Below the pieces are notes generated by a model. It ran no database searches. It saw nothing but the letters and a program-made list of their open reading frames with translations, and was not told the origin of the DNA. A program made the position numbers and the translations under genes. From Thermodesulfobacteriota bacterium (GTDB lineage Bacteria > Desulfobacterota > WTBG01 > CAIYCZ01 > CAIRTM01), in the NCBI GenBank assembly GCA_028278025.1, contig JANQFE010000105.1, forward strand, positions 1-32,678: 32,678 nt of DNA, written 5' to 3'. Position 1 is the stretch's first letter, and each line of letters begins with the position of its first letter. Of this stretch, positions 14,083 through 22,134 are shown piece after piece.

Positions 14083-16785
14083 CTATTGGGCAGCAGTAAT
14101 CAGCCGCGGAGTTGCACTTACCGGACCATGTTGGGTAATCTTACCGTTGGTATCTATATCTTCAAGCTTATAGTAGTACGTGTTCCTGTTCCGCACATCT
14201 GTATCAATCAGTGAATAGGATGCACCCTGGGTGGGGGTACCCGCTGCAGGGATCAAGGCAGCGTTTATTTTAGTGTAATCACCGTCTGCTGCATCGGCCC
14301 GCAACACGTTAAAGCCGGCATTGTCGATCTCGGCCTCGGTGCTCCAGGTAATGACCACCCGGTTGTTGGCAGCGTTTGCCTCCAGGCTGCTCAGCTGAAT
14401 GAGGGTCGGTGTACAGCTTATTACATCAATGATATGGTCTGCCAGCAGTTGACCAACGCGGTCATCGCCATCCGGCGGTCGCCACATTTCCCAAGTGCCG
14501 GTGTACTGATCCTGAACCGGATTGTTGGGATCAGGCGCCCCGCTGGCTCCGGTTTCATCATAGCCCAGGTGACCGAACTCGCTCATGTCATATACCAGTG
14601 ATGGGTCAAAGTCACCACGTCTGCCGGTTGTCTGGCGCGGCGGCGGATAGGGTCGGGCCGGATCGCCGCAACCGCCCATCTCAAAACAGCACTCATTGGT
14701 GACGGGGTCGCCGCCTGATACCGTACATGAAAAAGGATCTATCCATTCACCCCAGTAGTCTGCGAACGGGTGGTAGGGCGGATCGGGAAACAGGGCCGGA
14801 TCGCCGGCCGGCCAATCCAGCCAGGTCTTGTACCCGATTTCCTTACCGATTTGGTTGGGAATCTCAACATCGTAGAAATTGGTTACCAGTAGCTGAGGAA
14901 AACAGATTATGATGTGCTGTACACCCTGGTTTTTCAATATCTCAAGGGCATCCCAGTACATGTAGCCCCATTTGCCGCCCGGCAGGTTATAGGCATACTG
15001 GGTAAGACTGTCTGCTGTTGCACTGCCGCCGCCGGTATCTGTTATTGTTTCGCCGTCGTCAAATTCGGCAATTGCAATGCCGCTTAAGGTCAATGATCCG
15101 CAGGCATTCCCGCCGCCGTAGGTTCCGCCTTCCTGCTCAATATCCACGATCACAGCGCTGTCGCCTGAGGTTGCACCGGTAAGAGTTTCACCGATGGTAA
15201 ATGCTGAGGATGCATTCTTGAATTTTATAACAACCTCTCCAGCGCCCTCATACAGCCAGGCATGGCCGAGGTTTTCTCCGCGCATGGCGCGGGTTCGCTC
15301 AATTTGAGTACACCCGGGACCACCCTCATCTTCGCCGTTTTCTTTGATTCCCATGTAGGCTCCGATAATGTTATTGGGGTCCATGCCGGGATGCCGGCTC
15401 AGCAGTTGGCTTTCTATGTTTAGATTTATGATCATGGTATCGTCAATCTTGGGGTCGTAGGCCTGTCCGTAATCACGGTGGGCATGGTTGAGTATCAGAA
15501 CACCGGTGTCGGCCCAGTCGACTAAGGGGTTTTTGACCTGTTCTATGCCTTCAACATGCAGGAGCGCCAGAGTCGGGTCCTCGGCAATAGGATTAGGATT
15601 GCCGGATAGAGGAATTGACGGGTCTACCGTAGGTTCATTGAGGTCTGGTGTCCAGTTTACACCATCATAGCCGATGGGTGCCGTGGGATAGGAATTTTCC
15701 ATGAGGTTGTTGAGATCATTGACCCAGGTAACCGGAATTGAGGAGGCCCCGGCATCATCAAGAGCCCGCTTAAACATCTGAAGGGCCTCGTAGGTCTTAA
15801 AAAAGCGTACACAACCAACCGTGGCATCCACGATGACTATCCGGTCGACCCCGGCTGCAACCAGACGTTCGGCAGGACCGTCAACATTGTAGCGTTCAGG
15901 ATCACAGCCCTCCCAGTGGATGGTCCCAACGGCTGTTGCCGAGCCGGGTACAGCACCGTCATCGGTAATGAGCTCGTCTGCTATCTGATCGCCCACGCAG
16001 GCCTCAATAAAGCCGCAGCCGCCGGCAGGTGTACAGGGGTTGCCGCTGCGGCCGCAGGAGCCGGTTACAAAGGTTGCGTTTGACAGATACAGGGTTCCGG
16101 CAGCATCACCGCCGGCCCAACTGCCCGAGGTCACCACAACATCATCAATAGTTGCCGATGCTCCGGTTGTGCTTCCGGTAACCGTAGCACCTATGTTGAA
16201 TGCTGCGGTTCCGCCATCAAAATTTACGACAACTTCGTTTGTCTGCTGTTCCCCGCAATAGGTAACGCCTGAAATTGTATGTGCCGGCATGAAGGGTTGC
16301 GGTACTATATGTGAAGGCACGTTGTACAAAAAGCGTGGATAGGGAAAGTGCTCCGGCCGGTCTGGAGCAATCCAGGCCATCCAGTCAAACACAAAGGTTG
16401 TATTATCGCAGGCAGCTGCATTCAGGTGATCCTGCAGATCGGCGAACTGTTCCAAATGGTTAGCAGTAGAAGGCTCGATGCCGCCCAGTCTGCCCCATAA
16501 TAAATCAGATTTTCCAACAAACTTAAGGGCGGTTTCATCCCCTGTCAGGATTCCATACCAGAGGGTTTTATTATAGATAAAGTTCTTATGGACAATATGG
16601 TCCGGCCGGTAGGTCATCTGCTGGACACCAAACTCCCAGAAATACCACTCCTTGGCCTCATCATTGCCCCCGTGGATAGCAAAAACCACCCCGATTTTTT
16701 CCGCAGCAGCCGGCCGTGGTCCAATCACAAAAGAAACGGCCATGAGAACTGAAAGAATTACGAGAAAAGTTTTTTTTGTTACCAT
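14083..16785 (-). CDS. Large secreted protein with two chelatase-like lobes, beta-repeat inserts and a C-terminal Fn3-like domain
   Basis: 900 residues from this ATG, chosen because GGGAGGG lies seven bases upstream; an ATG at 16803 would place that site inside the gene. Signal peptide 1-28. The body looks duplicated. Each half has a hydrophobic strand ending in His (GVVFAIHGG near 31-40; GVLILNHAHRDYG near 428-440), then a beta-repeat insert with the pattern FxIGxTxTGxTxGxSA (about 184-239 and 517-592), then a helix-strand unit (LVAAGVDRIVIVDATVG near 308-324; LKNQGVQHIIICFP near 617-630). The strand-His and helix-GV-strand patterns resemble class II chelatases and ferrochelatase, but this is inference. 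Residues about 797-894 form the Fn3-like domain (VVITWSTEAEIDNAGF, NRNTYYYKLEDID) common at the end of deltaproteobacterial secreted proteins. Function unknown. It has its own duplicated promoter and terminator. Confidence 0.7.
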   Translation of the reverse strand: MVTKKTFLVILSVLMAVSFVIGPRPAAAEKIGVVFAIHGGNDEAKEWYFWEFGVQQMTYRPDHIVHKNFIYNKTLWYGILTGDETALKFVGKSDLLWGRLGGIEPSTANHLEQFADLQDHLNAAACDNTTFVFDWMAWIAPDRPEHFPYPRFLYNVPSHIVPQPFMPAHTISGVTYCGEQQTNEVVVNFDGGTAAFNIGATVTGSTTGASATIDDVVVTSGSWAGGDAAGTLYLSNATFVTGSCGRSGNPCTPAGGCGFIEACVGDQIADELITDDGAVPGSATAVGTIHWEGCDPERYNVDGPAERLVAAGVDRIVIVDATVGCVRFFKTYEALQMFKRALDDAGASSIPVTWVNDLNNLMENSYPTAPIGYDGVNWTPDLNEPTVDPSIPLSGNPNPIAEDPTLALLHVEGIEQVKNPLVDWADTGVLILNHAHRDYGQAYDPKIDDTMIINLNIESQLLSRHPGMDPNNIIGAYMGIKENGEDEGGPGCTQIERTRAMRGENLGHAWLYEGAGEVVIKFKNASSAFTIGETLTGATSGDSAVIVDIEQEGGTYGGGNACGSLTLSGIAIAEFDDGETITDTGGGSATADSLTQYAYNLPGGKWGYMYWDALEILKNQGVQHIIICFPQLLVTNFYDVEIPNQIGKEIGYKTWLDWPAGDPALFPDPPYHPFADYWGEWIDPFSCTVSGGDPVTNECCFEMGGCGDPARPYPPPRQTTGRRGDFDPSLVYDMSEFGHLGYDETGASGAPDPNNPVQDQYTGTWEMWRPPDGDDRVGQLLADHIIDVISCTPTLIQLSSLEANAANNRVVITWSTEAEIDNAGFNVLRADAADGDYTKINAALIPAAGTPTQGASYSLIDTDVRNRNTYYYKLEDIDTNGKITQHGPVSATPRLITAAQ

Positions 16786-16931
16786 GTAGAACCCTCCCTG
16801 CAAAAAAGTTAAAAATTATAATTTAGAAAATATTATATAAAAAAATACAAATTAACTCTTTTTAAAATGCTATGTTTTACATTATAGGGGAAATTTTAAC
16901 CTGATCTAAGGATCTTTTCACTTTTTATATA

Positions 16932-16960
16932 AGAATAACCTCTATAGTGAACCATGTCAA
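16932..16960 (-). promoter_or_regulatory. Promoter P1 of the chelatase-like gene
   Basis: On the minus strand TTGACA (16955-16960), exactly 17 bases, TATTCT (16932-16937). A box reading GATAGACTAATTCAC lies upstream at 16979-16993. Confidence 0.65.
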
Positions 16961-17072
16961 GTATTTTTTGTAGCTATAGTGAATTAGTCTATCAACATAA
17001 TACTACTAATTTATAATTACTAAAGGGAAAAATACTTTAGCCAAAAATAGGGTAAAACCTTACTATAAATTA

Positions 17073-17101
17073 AGAATATACCTTATTTTAAACCATGTCA
17101 A
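17073..17101 (-). promoter_or_regulatory. Promoter P2 of the chelatase-like gene
   Basis: On the minus strand TTGACA (17096-17101), 17-base spacer, TATTCT (17073-17078), with the box GATAGAATAATTCAC upstream at 17118-17132. Same architecture as P1. Confidence 0.6.
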
Positions 17102-17229
17102 GTTTTTTATGAGTAAAGTGAATTATTCTATCGGCATACTATACATGAATTATTATCCCTTTCTCCAAAAATGAAAAATAAATAATTATAACCGAGTAAA
17201 ACAAGTGTATCGAGGAATGTTTTCAATAA

Positions 17230-17265
17230 ACAAACAGGCAAAGCCGTATGACTTCGCCTGTTTGT
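17230..17265 (-). terminator. Terminator of the MFS transporter gene
   Basis: ACAAACAGGC (17230-17239) pairs perfectly with GCCTGTTTGT (17256-17265), extended inward by three more pairs after one mismatch. A short T-rich stretch follows on the minus strand. It lies 24 bases past the stop codon. Confidence 0.7.
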
Positions 17266-17288
17266 AAAACACGTTTTGAGGGAAATAT

Positions 17289-18677
17289 TTATGCAGCGGC
17301 CTTGTTCTGTTCAAGCTCTGTAGTAATGCCTTTTTTAGCCATAATCAGCCAGAGCGCCAGCAGGATGTCGGCAGCCCCCTTGAGACCGAAAGCCCATCCC
17401 GGCCCCAGAAGATCATATAAATATCCACCCACCTGCAGAAAGAAGAGCATGCCGATGGGCTGCATGGTATTGAGAGCACCAAGGATAGCACCAACCTGGG
17501 CTTTAGGCGAAACATCCGTTGCAAGGGTATTGGCACCGGCAATCGAGCCTGATATACCGAAGGCCACGAACACGACCGCACCAAAAACCACTGGTGAGAA
17601 AGGCCCCGGGCTCAATGCAATAATTAATAACCCAATTCCTCCTGATACAAGCGTGAGAATGATTGTCTGCAGGCGACCCCATTTATCAAGCAGGATACCG
17701 ATAATGGGGAATGCTAAAAAGGTAACAACACTCATGATAATCATAGGAATAGAACCCTTAAGGGTGGCCTGTTCAGAGGTCATCTGCAGTTTGGTGCCCT
17801 GCTGAACAGCCCAGACTATAATAAATGTTGCCATAACACCGATATCAGCACGGCTGATCAGGGAGCACAGGCAGCTTGATTTAAGAGTGGGGCTCTGCAT
17901 GATCATGCGAAATACCTGTTTGACGTCTTTCTTCTCTTCCTTCTTAGTCTCGGGCAGGCGTTCTTTCAGGAATACCCAGGTACCGACAACACCGACAAAT
18001 GCCATGACTGAAGACAGCAGGAAGAGCCCTTCAACGCCGGTTTTTTTACCTATGGGCGCAAGCACGGCAAAAATAAGGATGCTGGCCAGCCCCATCATCA
18101 TACCGTTGAGGGCCATGCCCTTACCGCGGTCTTTTTCGTAGGTGTAGTCCGCCACCATAGTGATGAACTGGGGGTAGCACAGTATCATACCGATACCCAC
18201 GATAAGGCGCAGGATGTAAGCAACCAGCAGTCCCGGTCCACTCTCGGTAAATGCGTCAGCTTGTGATGGTGCAAAATTCATGATGGCACAGATTTTTGCC
18301 GCCACTTCCGGAGACAGTCCTATCCCGGCGGCGATATCACCGGACAGGCCATACAGGTAATAGAAGATTACCAGCATGATAAAACCGATGACCGCAAGAA
18401 TTTTGCGGCCGGTTTTGTCTGATAAAACCCCCACAATGCCGACAAAGGCCAGCGTTGCTATCTGACTCATGTTCTGCAAAAAGCCATTGATAAAGCCGAA
18501 AAATTCGGAGGGTACTTTTATGATATCCTGCAGAAATGCAGGCTGGAGAATAGCCGGCATGACCATGAGCATGCCGATGAAAAGGGTGTTGAGGTAGAGA
18601 AAGAAAAAATTTGATTTGGTCAGATCCGGTGGTATTTCAATACCTGCGAATTTACTTAGCTTTGGTTTCTCGTCCAT
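17289..18677 (-). CDS. MFS transporter
   Basis: 462 residues from this ATG, with about twelve membrane helices in two halves; the loop after the second helix reads GVLSDKTGRKI, the MFS motif A. A long acidic/basic central loop (KERLPETKKEEKKDVKQ) divides the halves. The substrate cannot be read from sequence; context (flavin enzymes, bilin-reductase-like proteins and an RND system) suggests a small organic compound taken up or expelled at the inner membrane. An ATG at 18692 is possible, but AAAGGAGAG then falls inside the gene, so the ATG at 18677 is preferred. The gene ends at a good terminator. Confidence 0.9.
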   Translation of the reverse strand: MDEKPKLSKFAGIEIPPDLTKSNFFFLYLNTLFIGMLMVMPAILQPAFLQDIIKVPSEFFGFINGFLQNMSQIATLAFVGIVGVLSDKTGRKILAVIGFIMLVIFYYLYGLSGDIAAGIGLSPEVAAKICAIMNFAPSQADAFTESGPGLLVAYILRLIVGIGMILCYPQFITMVADYTYEKDRGKGMALNGMMMGLASILIFAVLAPIGKKTGVEGLFLLSSVMAFVGVVGTWVFLKERLPETKKEEKKDVKQVFRMIMQSPTLKSSCLCSLISRADIGVMATFIIVWAVQQGTKLQMTSEQATLKGSIPMIIMSVVTFLAFPIIGILLDKWGRLQTIILTLVSGGIGLLIIALSPGPFSPVVFGAVVFVAFGISGSIAGANTLATDVSPKAQVGAILGALNTMQPIGMLFFLQVGGYLYDLLGPGWAFGLKGAADILLALWLIMAKKGITTELEQNKAAA

Positions 18678-18987
18678 AGACTCTCCTTTCATCCAAATGA
18701 TTGAATTTGCTCATTAGCCAACCGCAATGGTGGTAAAAAAAAGAGAGCGCCTAACGATTTTTTAACTTGCGTTCGGCACTTTATTAAATATTAGTAGTAC
18801 AGCGTCACATTTACCGTTGGGGGTAATGATTTAGCGAGGTCTTTAGTTTTCGATTGCTGCGGGCTATGGGCTTGTTTGAACGAGTGCTCTTGTGAGATAG
18901 ACCCGTGCTCGCACCGCTCTTACTGCTCACAACCAAAGACCCTCACCGCTGAACCGACAAAGTAAAGTGTCACATTGTACTAATCAA
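18678..18987. other. Intergenic region dominated by a long imperfect palindrome
   Basis: No gene. About 190 of the 310 bases form the imperfect palindrome at 18789-18982. The remainder upstream of the MFS gene is A/T-rich and holds no promoter I can defend. Confidence 0.5.
18789..18982. repeat. 190-bp imperfect palindrome (MITE-like or giant hairpin)
   Basis: The outer arms TTAGTAGTACAGCGTCACA and, reverse-complemented from the right end, TTAGTACAATGTGACACTTT match with a few changes; further in, TTAGCGAGGTCTTTAGTTTT matches TCAGCGGTGAGGGTCTTTGG. Nearly the whole segment can fold on itself. It begins six bases past the stop codon of the PNPOx-like gene, so it may also end that transcript. 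A non-autonomous mobile element is the likeliest origin. Confidence 0.5.
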
Positions 18988-19413
18988 TTACAGCTCAAGT
19001 ATTTCCTGGCTGTGGCTTGGAAAGTCCAGATAAATTATCTTTTTGGGAACAATCCTGATCAGTGTATAAGCAGGGTCCGAGGGGCCCTGTTGCCAGAATT
19101 TAGACCATTTTTCTTTCCATTTTTCTTTTTTTACGGCCTCGTCAGTAATAATTTCTGCATTACCCATTACTGATATACTGCTGTGGTCGCTGGGTCTGTA
19201 ATAAAACGTACTGGCCGCCGGATTGTTTTTAATTTCGCGCACCTTGTTTGACTGGACCCCGGTTGCATAGTAGAACAGTAAATCATCCTCTACGGGGATG
19301 TTTTCCATCATCCGTCCTTTGGGAAAACCGGAATCGTCTATTGTAATCAGGTTGGAATACTCATAGGTTTTAGTAAATTCGATTATTTTCTTTTTCAGTT
19401 CTTCTTGAGACAT
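18988..19413 (-). CDS. Pyridoxamine 5'-phosphate oxidase-like (split-barrel flavin-binding) protein
   Basis: 141 residues, cytoplasmic. The chain matches the small PNPOx-like split-barrel family (general stress protein 26 type): NLITIDDSGFPKGRMM at about 21-36, LLFYYATGVQSNKVREIKNNP at about 45-65 and ISVMGNAEII near 80-89. Such proteins bind FMN or F420 or haem and often have reductase roles; true PNPOx activity is unlikely at this length. An AAGGAG ribosome binding site lies nine bases before the ATG. It sits in the minus arm of the locus together with two flavin enzymes or redox proteins. Confidence 0.85.
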   Translation of the reverse strand: MSQEELKKKIIEFTKTYEYSNLITIDDSGFPKGRMMENIPVEDDLLFYYATGVQSNKVREIKNNPAASTFYYRPSDHSSISVMGNAEIITDEAVKKEKWKEKWSKFWQQGPSDPAYTLIRIVPKKIIYLDFPSHSQEILEL

Positions 19414-19524
19414 AGTTGATAACTCCTTCTATTTATGAAACCGTGAAAATAATTATAATTGTAAAACAAACCATGCAGAGATACCCTGTTTCCGGCACGC
19501 GGGCTATTACAGTGAGACTATTGT

Positions 19525-19644
19525 GGGGCTGTTGAAAAACGTCTATCTACGGTGTTGTGTTCATTATTCGTCATTGCAACGTACAGTAAAGCAGGCCTCA
19601 TTCCGCATGATTTGGCACGTCTTTCATTCGGTTTGAACAGCCCC
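19525..19644. repeat. 120-bp MITE-like element
   Basis: The ends GGGGCTGTTGAAAAACG and CGGTTTGAACAGCCCC are inverted repeats of about 17 bases with a few mismatches; the terminal GGGGCTGTT/AACAGCCCC is perfect. The inside has no transposase frame. It lies between the PNPOx-like and cupredoxin-like genes, where it may split a formerly continuous operon. No clear target-site duplication was seen. Confidence 0.5.
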
Positions 19645-19706
19645 TTTAAGGAAGTTTTTTCAACGCGCTCACTGGACCCTATATTTTTTAAATCTGCCGG
19701 TTTTTG

Positions 19707-20174
19707 TTACTTTACAACAACTTTGCCCCTGAATTCTCTGGCACGATCTTCATAGGGAAGCCCTGCCGAGTATGATGAAAGTACATTGCGTGCAACATAC
19801 TTAAACTCGCCTCTTTCCACAAAACACAGACTGGCAACTGAACCGGAAGGTATCCGGTCTGAAATAAAAGAGCCCTGTTCATCAATAACAAAATGAACCG
19901 GACTTTTGCATGCCAGGGTCACCTGCTTGCCTTCAAATTGCAGTTCTATGGTTCGTTTGGAATTGTTGATCCAGATAACTGTTGTGCCGGGCTGAACAGT
20001 AGCAACCCCTGGCTGGACTGAGCCAATATCAATAATGCGGATAATTTTATGGGCCTTAATGGATTTGTCGGGCTGTATTTTGTCCTCTTTATCTGCAGCC
20101 AAGGCGGTAGAGAACAAGGCACCTACCAATACCAGGGTCAAACATACGATTGCTGAAGTTTTTAGTGTTTCCAT
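19707..20174 (-). CDS. Exported cupredoxin-like protein lacking the usual copper ligands
   Basis: 155 residues. Signal peptide 1-27 (core LTLVLVGALFSTALA, cleavage after ALAA). The mature part has the order of beta-strands of plastocyanin-like domains: VQPGTTVIWINN (60-71), then a Gly/Ser turn near 101-112, EFKYVARN near 123-130 and a final strand GKVVVK. In copper proteins the strand after the Tyr carries Cys, His and Met; here that segment reads YVARNVLSSYS and the first ligand His is absent, so copper binding is doubtful. Cys89 and Cys117 might form a disulfide. It follows the flavoprotein gene by 69 bases on the same strand, with GGGAGG before the start. A periplasmic binding role is inferred. 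Confidence 0.6.
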   Translation of the reverse strand: METLKTSAIVCLTLVLVGALFSTALAADKEDKIQPDKSIKAHKIIRIIDIGSVQPGVATVQPGTTVIWINNSKRTIELQFEGKQVTLACKSPVHFVIDEQGSFISDRIPSGSVASLCFVERGEFKYVARNVLSSYSAGLPYEDRAREFRGKVVVK

Positions 20175-20243
20175 CGGTTGCCTCCCTTTGACATGATGTT
20201 TTTTTTAACTTTTCTTAATTACATATATATTAAAACAGTAAGC

Positions 20244-21593
20244 CTAACTGGCTTGCATTGTTGTTGGAAAGCCTGAGCGGGTACAGTTTCTGAAAATTGC
20301 ATCAAGAGGATCGGTGCGCATGGTCTGAAGTTTTGTGAAAACATCAGGCCGTTCTTTTTGTACTGTGGGTATTATCTCAGCCATTGCGCCGCCGACAATC
20401 TTGGGTGTTTCATAAGGATCAAGAATACTTTTTAGGGTTTTTGTAATTTTACTGAGCAGGTAGTCTATGTCATCGGAGGTCAAGCAGTAGGGCATAACTG
20501 CGTTGCGGATCATATCACGGTGGTCCAGTTTATTGATAACTTTATCCTGCCACCAGTTGAGATAATCGGAAACACCTTCCCGTGAGATTTTACCTTCGGC
20601 CAAGGCAAAGGCAACTGAATTGGCGGCCTTCCATCCGGTGATAACAGCGCCGGTCATCTCGGCTTCCTGGCACCATACTGCATCTGAAATCAATATGACC
20701 TGGTCCTGGTAGGGATCCTCAATGTGTGAATACATGTTGCCCAGCGCAGAAAGTGCCCGGGTTTTTTCAGCATGGCGAAACCATGGTGCAAACTGTCCCT
20801 GTGAAATGAAGCGATTAAAGGCCCCTATAAAATCCTGTCCCGGATGGGTACAGCTGATAAAGGCAAAGTGCTTATCTCCTTCAGCCCGGGGAGTCATCCA
20901 GATCCTCATGGGCGGATCTTCATTGAGGAAAATTTGAAACAGAGCATTTTTTTCAGCCGGTTCCACACCGGTCATTTCATAACCAAAGCTTGTGTTAGTG
21001 CCGTAATAGAGCCTGGTTTTGTTTTTGCCCAGGCTCTTGGCAAGTCGGGATGCACGCCCGTCCGCACCGATAACAAACGTGCCGGTAAATTTGGCACCCT
21101 CACGGGTAAAAACGGTTACTTTATTATCTTTCGTCTGGGTGCCGATGACATTATGGGAGCCGAACACATCAACATTTGACTTGTAGCAATCCTCCAGAAG
21201 GCATTTCAGCAGGGATTCTTTGCTGTAGGTAGCGCTGACCCGGCCTTTATCCCCCATGTTTTCATTTTTCTGATAGTCCCCAAGTTGAATTTTATTGCCT
21301 TTATAGGAGTAAATTGACCATGAATAGAAATTCTGATGGCCGCCGTCATACCTGACGGAAAATCCGTATCCGGGGAAACACAGGCGCTTATCACGTGTGT
21401 TCAACCCAACCCAATCATCCAGGTATTTACCGGTGAGTGTTACCACCATCATGCTGCAGGCACGGTTAATATCCGTGATTGATTTTTTTCTCTCAAGCAA
21501 AGCAACGTTGAGACCATTTTCTCCGGCTGTTTTTGCCGCCATGAGACCCGCAGGACCCGCTCCCACAACAACCACATCATATTCTTTTGCCAT
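20244..21593 (-). CDS. FAD-dependent oxidoreductase, geranylgeranyl-reductase-like
   Basis: 449 residues. The N-terminal FAD-binding Rossmann motif is GAGPAG (11-16) with an acidic strand end (LLER, near 32-35); GADGR (176-180) and VILISDA near 300 are the further FAD contacts of the group that includes geranylgeranyl reductases and aromatic hydroxylases. The absence of other domains and the anaerobic context favour a reductase or dehydrogenase over an oxygenase, but the substrate is unknown. AAGGGGA lies upstream of the ATG. It is the first gene of the minus arm and is driven by a promoter with an operator that is repeated in front of the divergent FAD-linked oxidase, so the two flavoproteins are probably controlled together. 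Confidence 0.85.
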   Translation of the reverse strand: MAKEYDVVVVGAGPAGLMAAKTAGENGLNVALLERKKSITDINRACSMMVVTLTGKYLDDWVGLNTRDKRLCFPGYGFSVRYDGGHQNFYSWSIYSYKGNKIQLGDYQKNENMGDKGRVSATYSKESLLKCLLEDCYKSNVDVFGSHNVIGTQTKDNKVTVFTREGAKFTGTFVIGADGRASRLAKSLGKNKTRLYYGTNTSFGYEMTGVEPAEKNALFQIFLNEDPPMRIWMTPRAEGDKHFAFISCTHPGQDFIGAFNRFISQGQFAPWFRHAEKTRALSALGNMYSHIEDPYQDQVILISDAVWCQEAEMTGAVITGWKAANSVAFALAEGKISREGVSDYLNWWQDKVINKLDHRDMIRNAVMPYCLTSDDIDYLLSKITKTLKSILDPYETPKIVGGAMAEIIPTVQKERPDVFTKLQTMRTDPLDAIFRNCTRSGFPTTMQAS

Positions 21594-21659
21594 ACTATTC
21601 CCCTTACATCATATGCATTACAGTTATCAACGTCCACCGGTTTCTATTGTAGAAGACTC

Positions 21660-21684
21660 TAATGTATTCTAACAGACTACATTC
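21660..21684. promoter_or_regulatory. Operator copy 1 (minus arm)
   Basis: A near-palindrome containing TCTAACAGACTACATTC (21668-21684), placed eight bases downstream of the minus-strand -10 box. It matches the second copy at 22 of 25 positions. Size and symmetry suit a TetR-type repressor. Confidence 0.6.
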
Positions 21685-21692
21685 TTAGACAT

Positions 21693-21721
21693 TATATATA
21701 CCAACTCAACTGTGTTGTCAA
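21693..21721 (-). promoter_or_regulatory. Promoter of the minus arm
   Basis: On the minus strand TTGACA (21716-21721), 17-base spacer, TATATA (21693-21698; TATAAT two bases further on). About 100 bases before the flavoprotein start. Confidence 0.65.
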
Positions 21722-21846
21722 TAGTTATATCTTCGGCCCGGTAAAAACACAACGGAGAAATAACAGGCAGGGTGAATACTTAGCTTGCAAACCTTCTTTG
21801 TTGTTGTATAATGGAGCAGTTTTTATGAAGTCGGTGAATTTTTTTC

Positions 21847-21876
21847 TTGACAAGTTACAATCCTAAAAGCTATTAT
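21847..21876 (+). promoter_or_regulatory. Promoter of the plus arm
   Basis: TTGACA (21847-21852), 18-base spacer, TATTAT (21871-21876), followed six bases later by the operator. It would produce a leader of about 250 bases. Confidence 0.65.
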
Positions 21877-21882
21877 TTCAAA

Positions 21883-21907
21883 TAAAGTAGTCTAATAGAC
21901 TACATTC
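21883..21907. promoter_or_regulatory. Operator copy 2 (plus arm)
   Basis: Contains the perfect palindrome GTAGTCTA-A-TAGACTAC (21887-21903) and the shared word TCTAATAGACTACATTC (21891-21907). It covers the expected transcription start. Confidence 0.65.
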
Positions 21908-22134
21908 AACCAACCAATAGCCAAAGCATACAAGCAAATATCAGAAAAAACCAGGTTTGCTTTTGTGTTGATCCGACAAAGCCATTGGGCTGAGAAAGGC
22001 AATGTATTGGTCTTTTGCAAAGAAGTATATAAGTCATAAATAATTCAAAAGGTGCTGTTGACCCGGCAGGTTCTTGAATCTCCATATTGCATTTCCTGAT
22101 TAAGGAGCTATTTGCAAGGCTAAAAGGGAGACAG

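Larger units (their letters stand above)
16931..17155 (-). repeat. Tandem duplication of a promoter module (about 85 bases, period 141)
   Basis: Copies at about 16931-17018 and 17072-17155. Shared blocks include AGAATA, AACCATGTCAAGT, and GTGAATTAGTCTATC versus GTGAATTATTCTATC. The divergence is concentrated in the spacers, which argues that the promoter elements have been kept under selection. Confidence 0.65.
16786..17288. other. AT-rich intergenic region with duplicated promoter
   Basis: No gene is seen in these 503 bases. They hold an 85-base direct repeat in two copies (16931-17018 and 17072-17155), each containing a strong minus-strand promoter, and the terminator of the MFS gene (17230-17265). 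The leader of the downstream gene would be about 140 bases long. Confidence 0.7.
21594..22134. other. Divergent control region with two promoters and two operators
   Basis: No gene is supported in these 541 bases. They contain a minus-strand promoter (21693-21721), a plus-strand promoter (21847-21876), a 25-bp operator copy next to each (21660-21684, 21883-21907), and a plus-strand leader of about 250 bases before the FAD-linked oxidase with no riboswitch that I recognise. Confidence 0.7.

Noticed and set aside
19525..19644. Remnant of a transposase gene
   Set aside because: The inside of the element has no frame resembling a transposase; only the inverted ends support mobility.
19707..20174. 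Functional blue-copper protein
   Set aside because: The Cys-His-Met ligand loop and the first His are missing, so only the fold similarity is claimed.
21908..22134. Riboswitch in the long leader of the plus operon
   Set aside because: Several short hairpins can be drawn, but nothing matches a known riboswitch core such as cobalamin, FMN or TPP elements.
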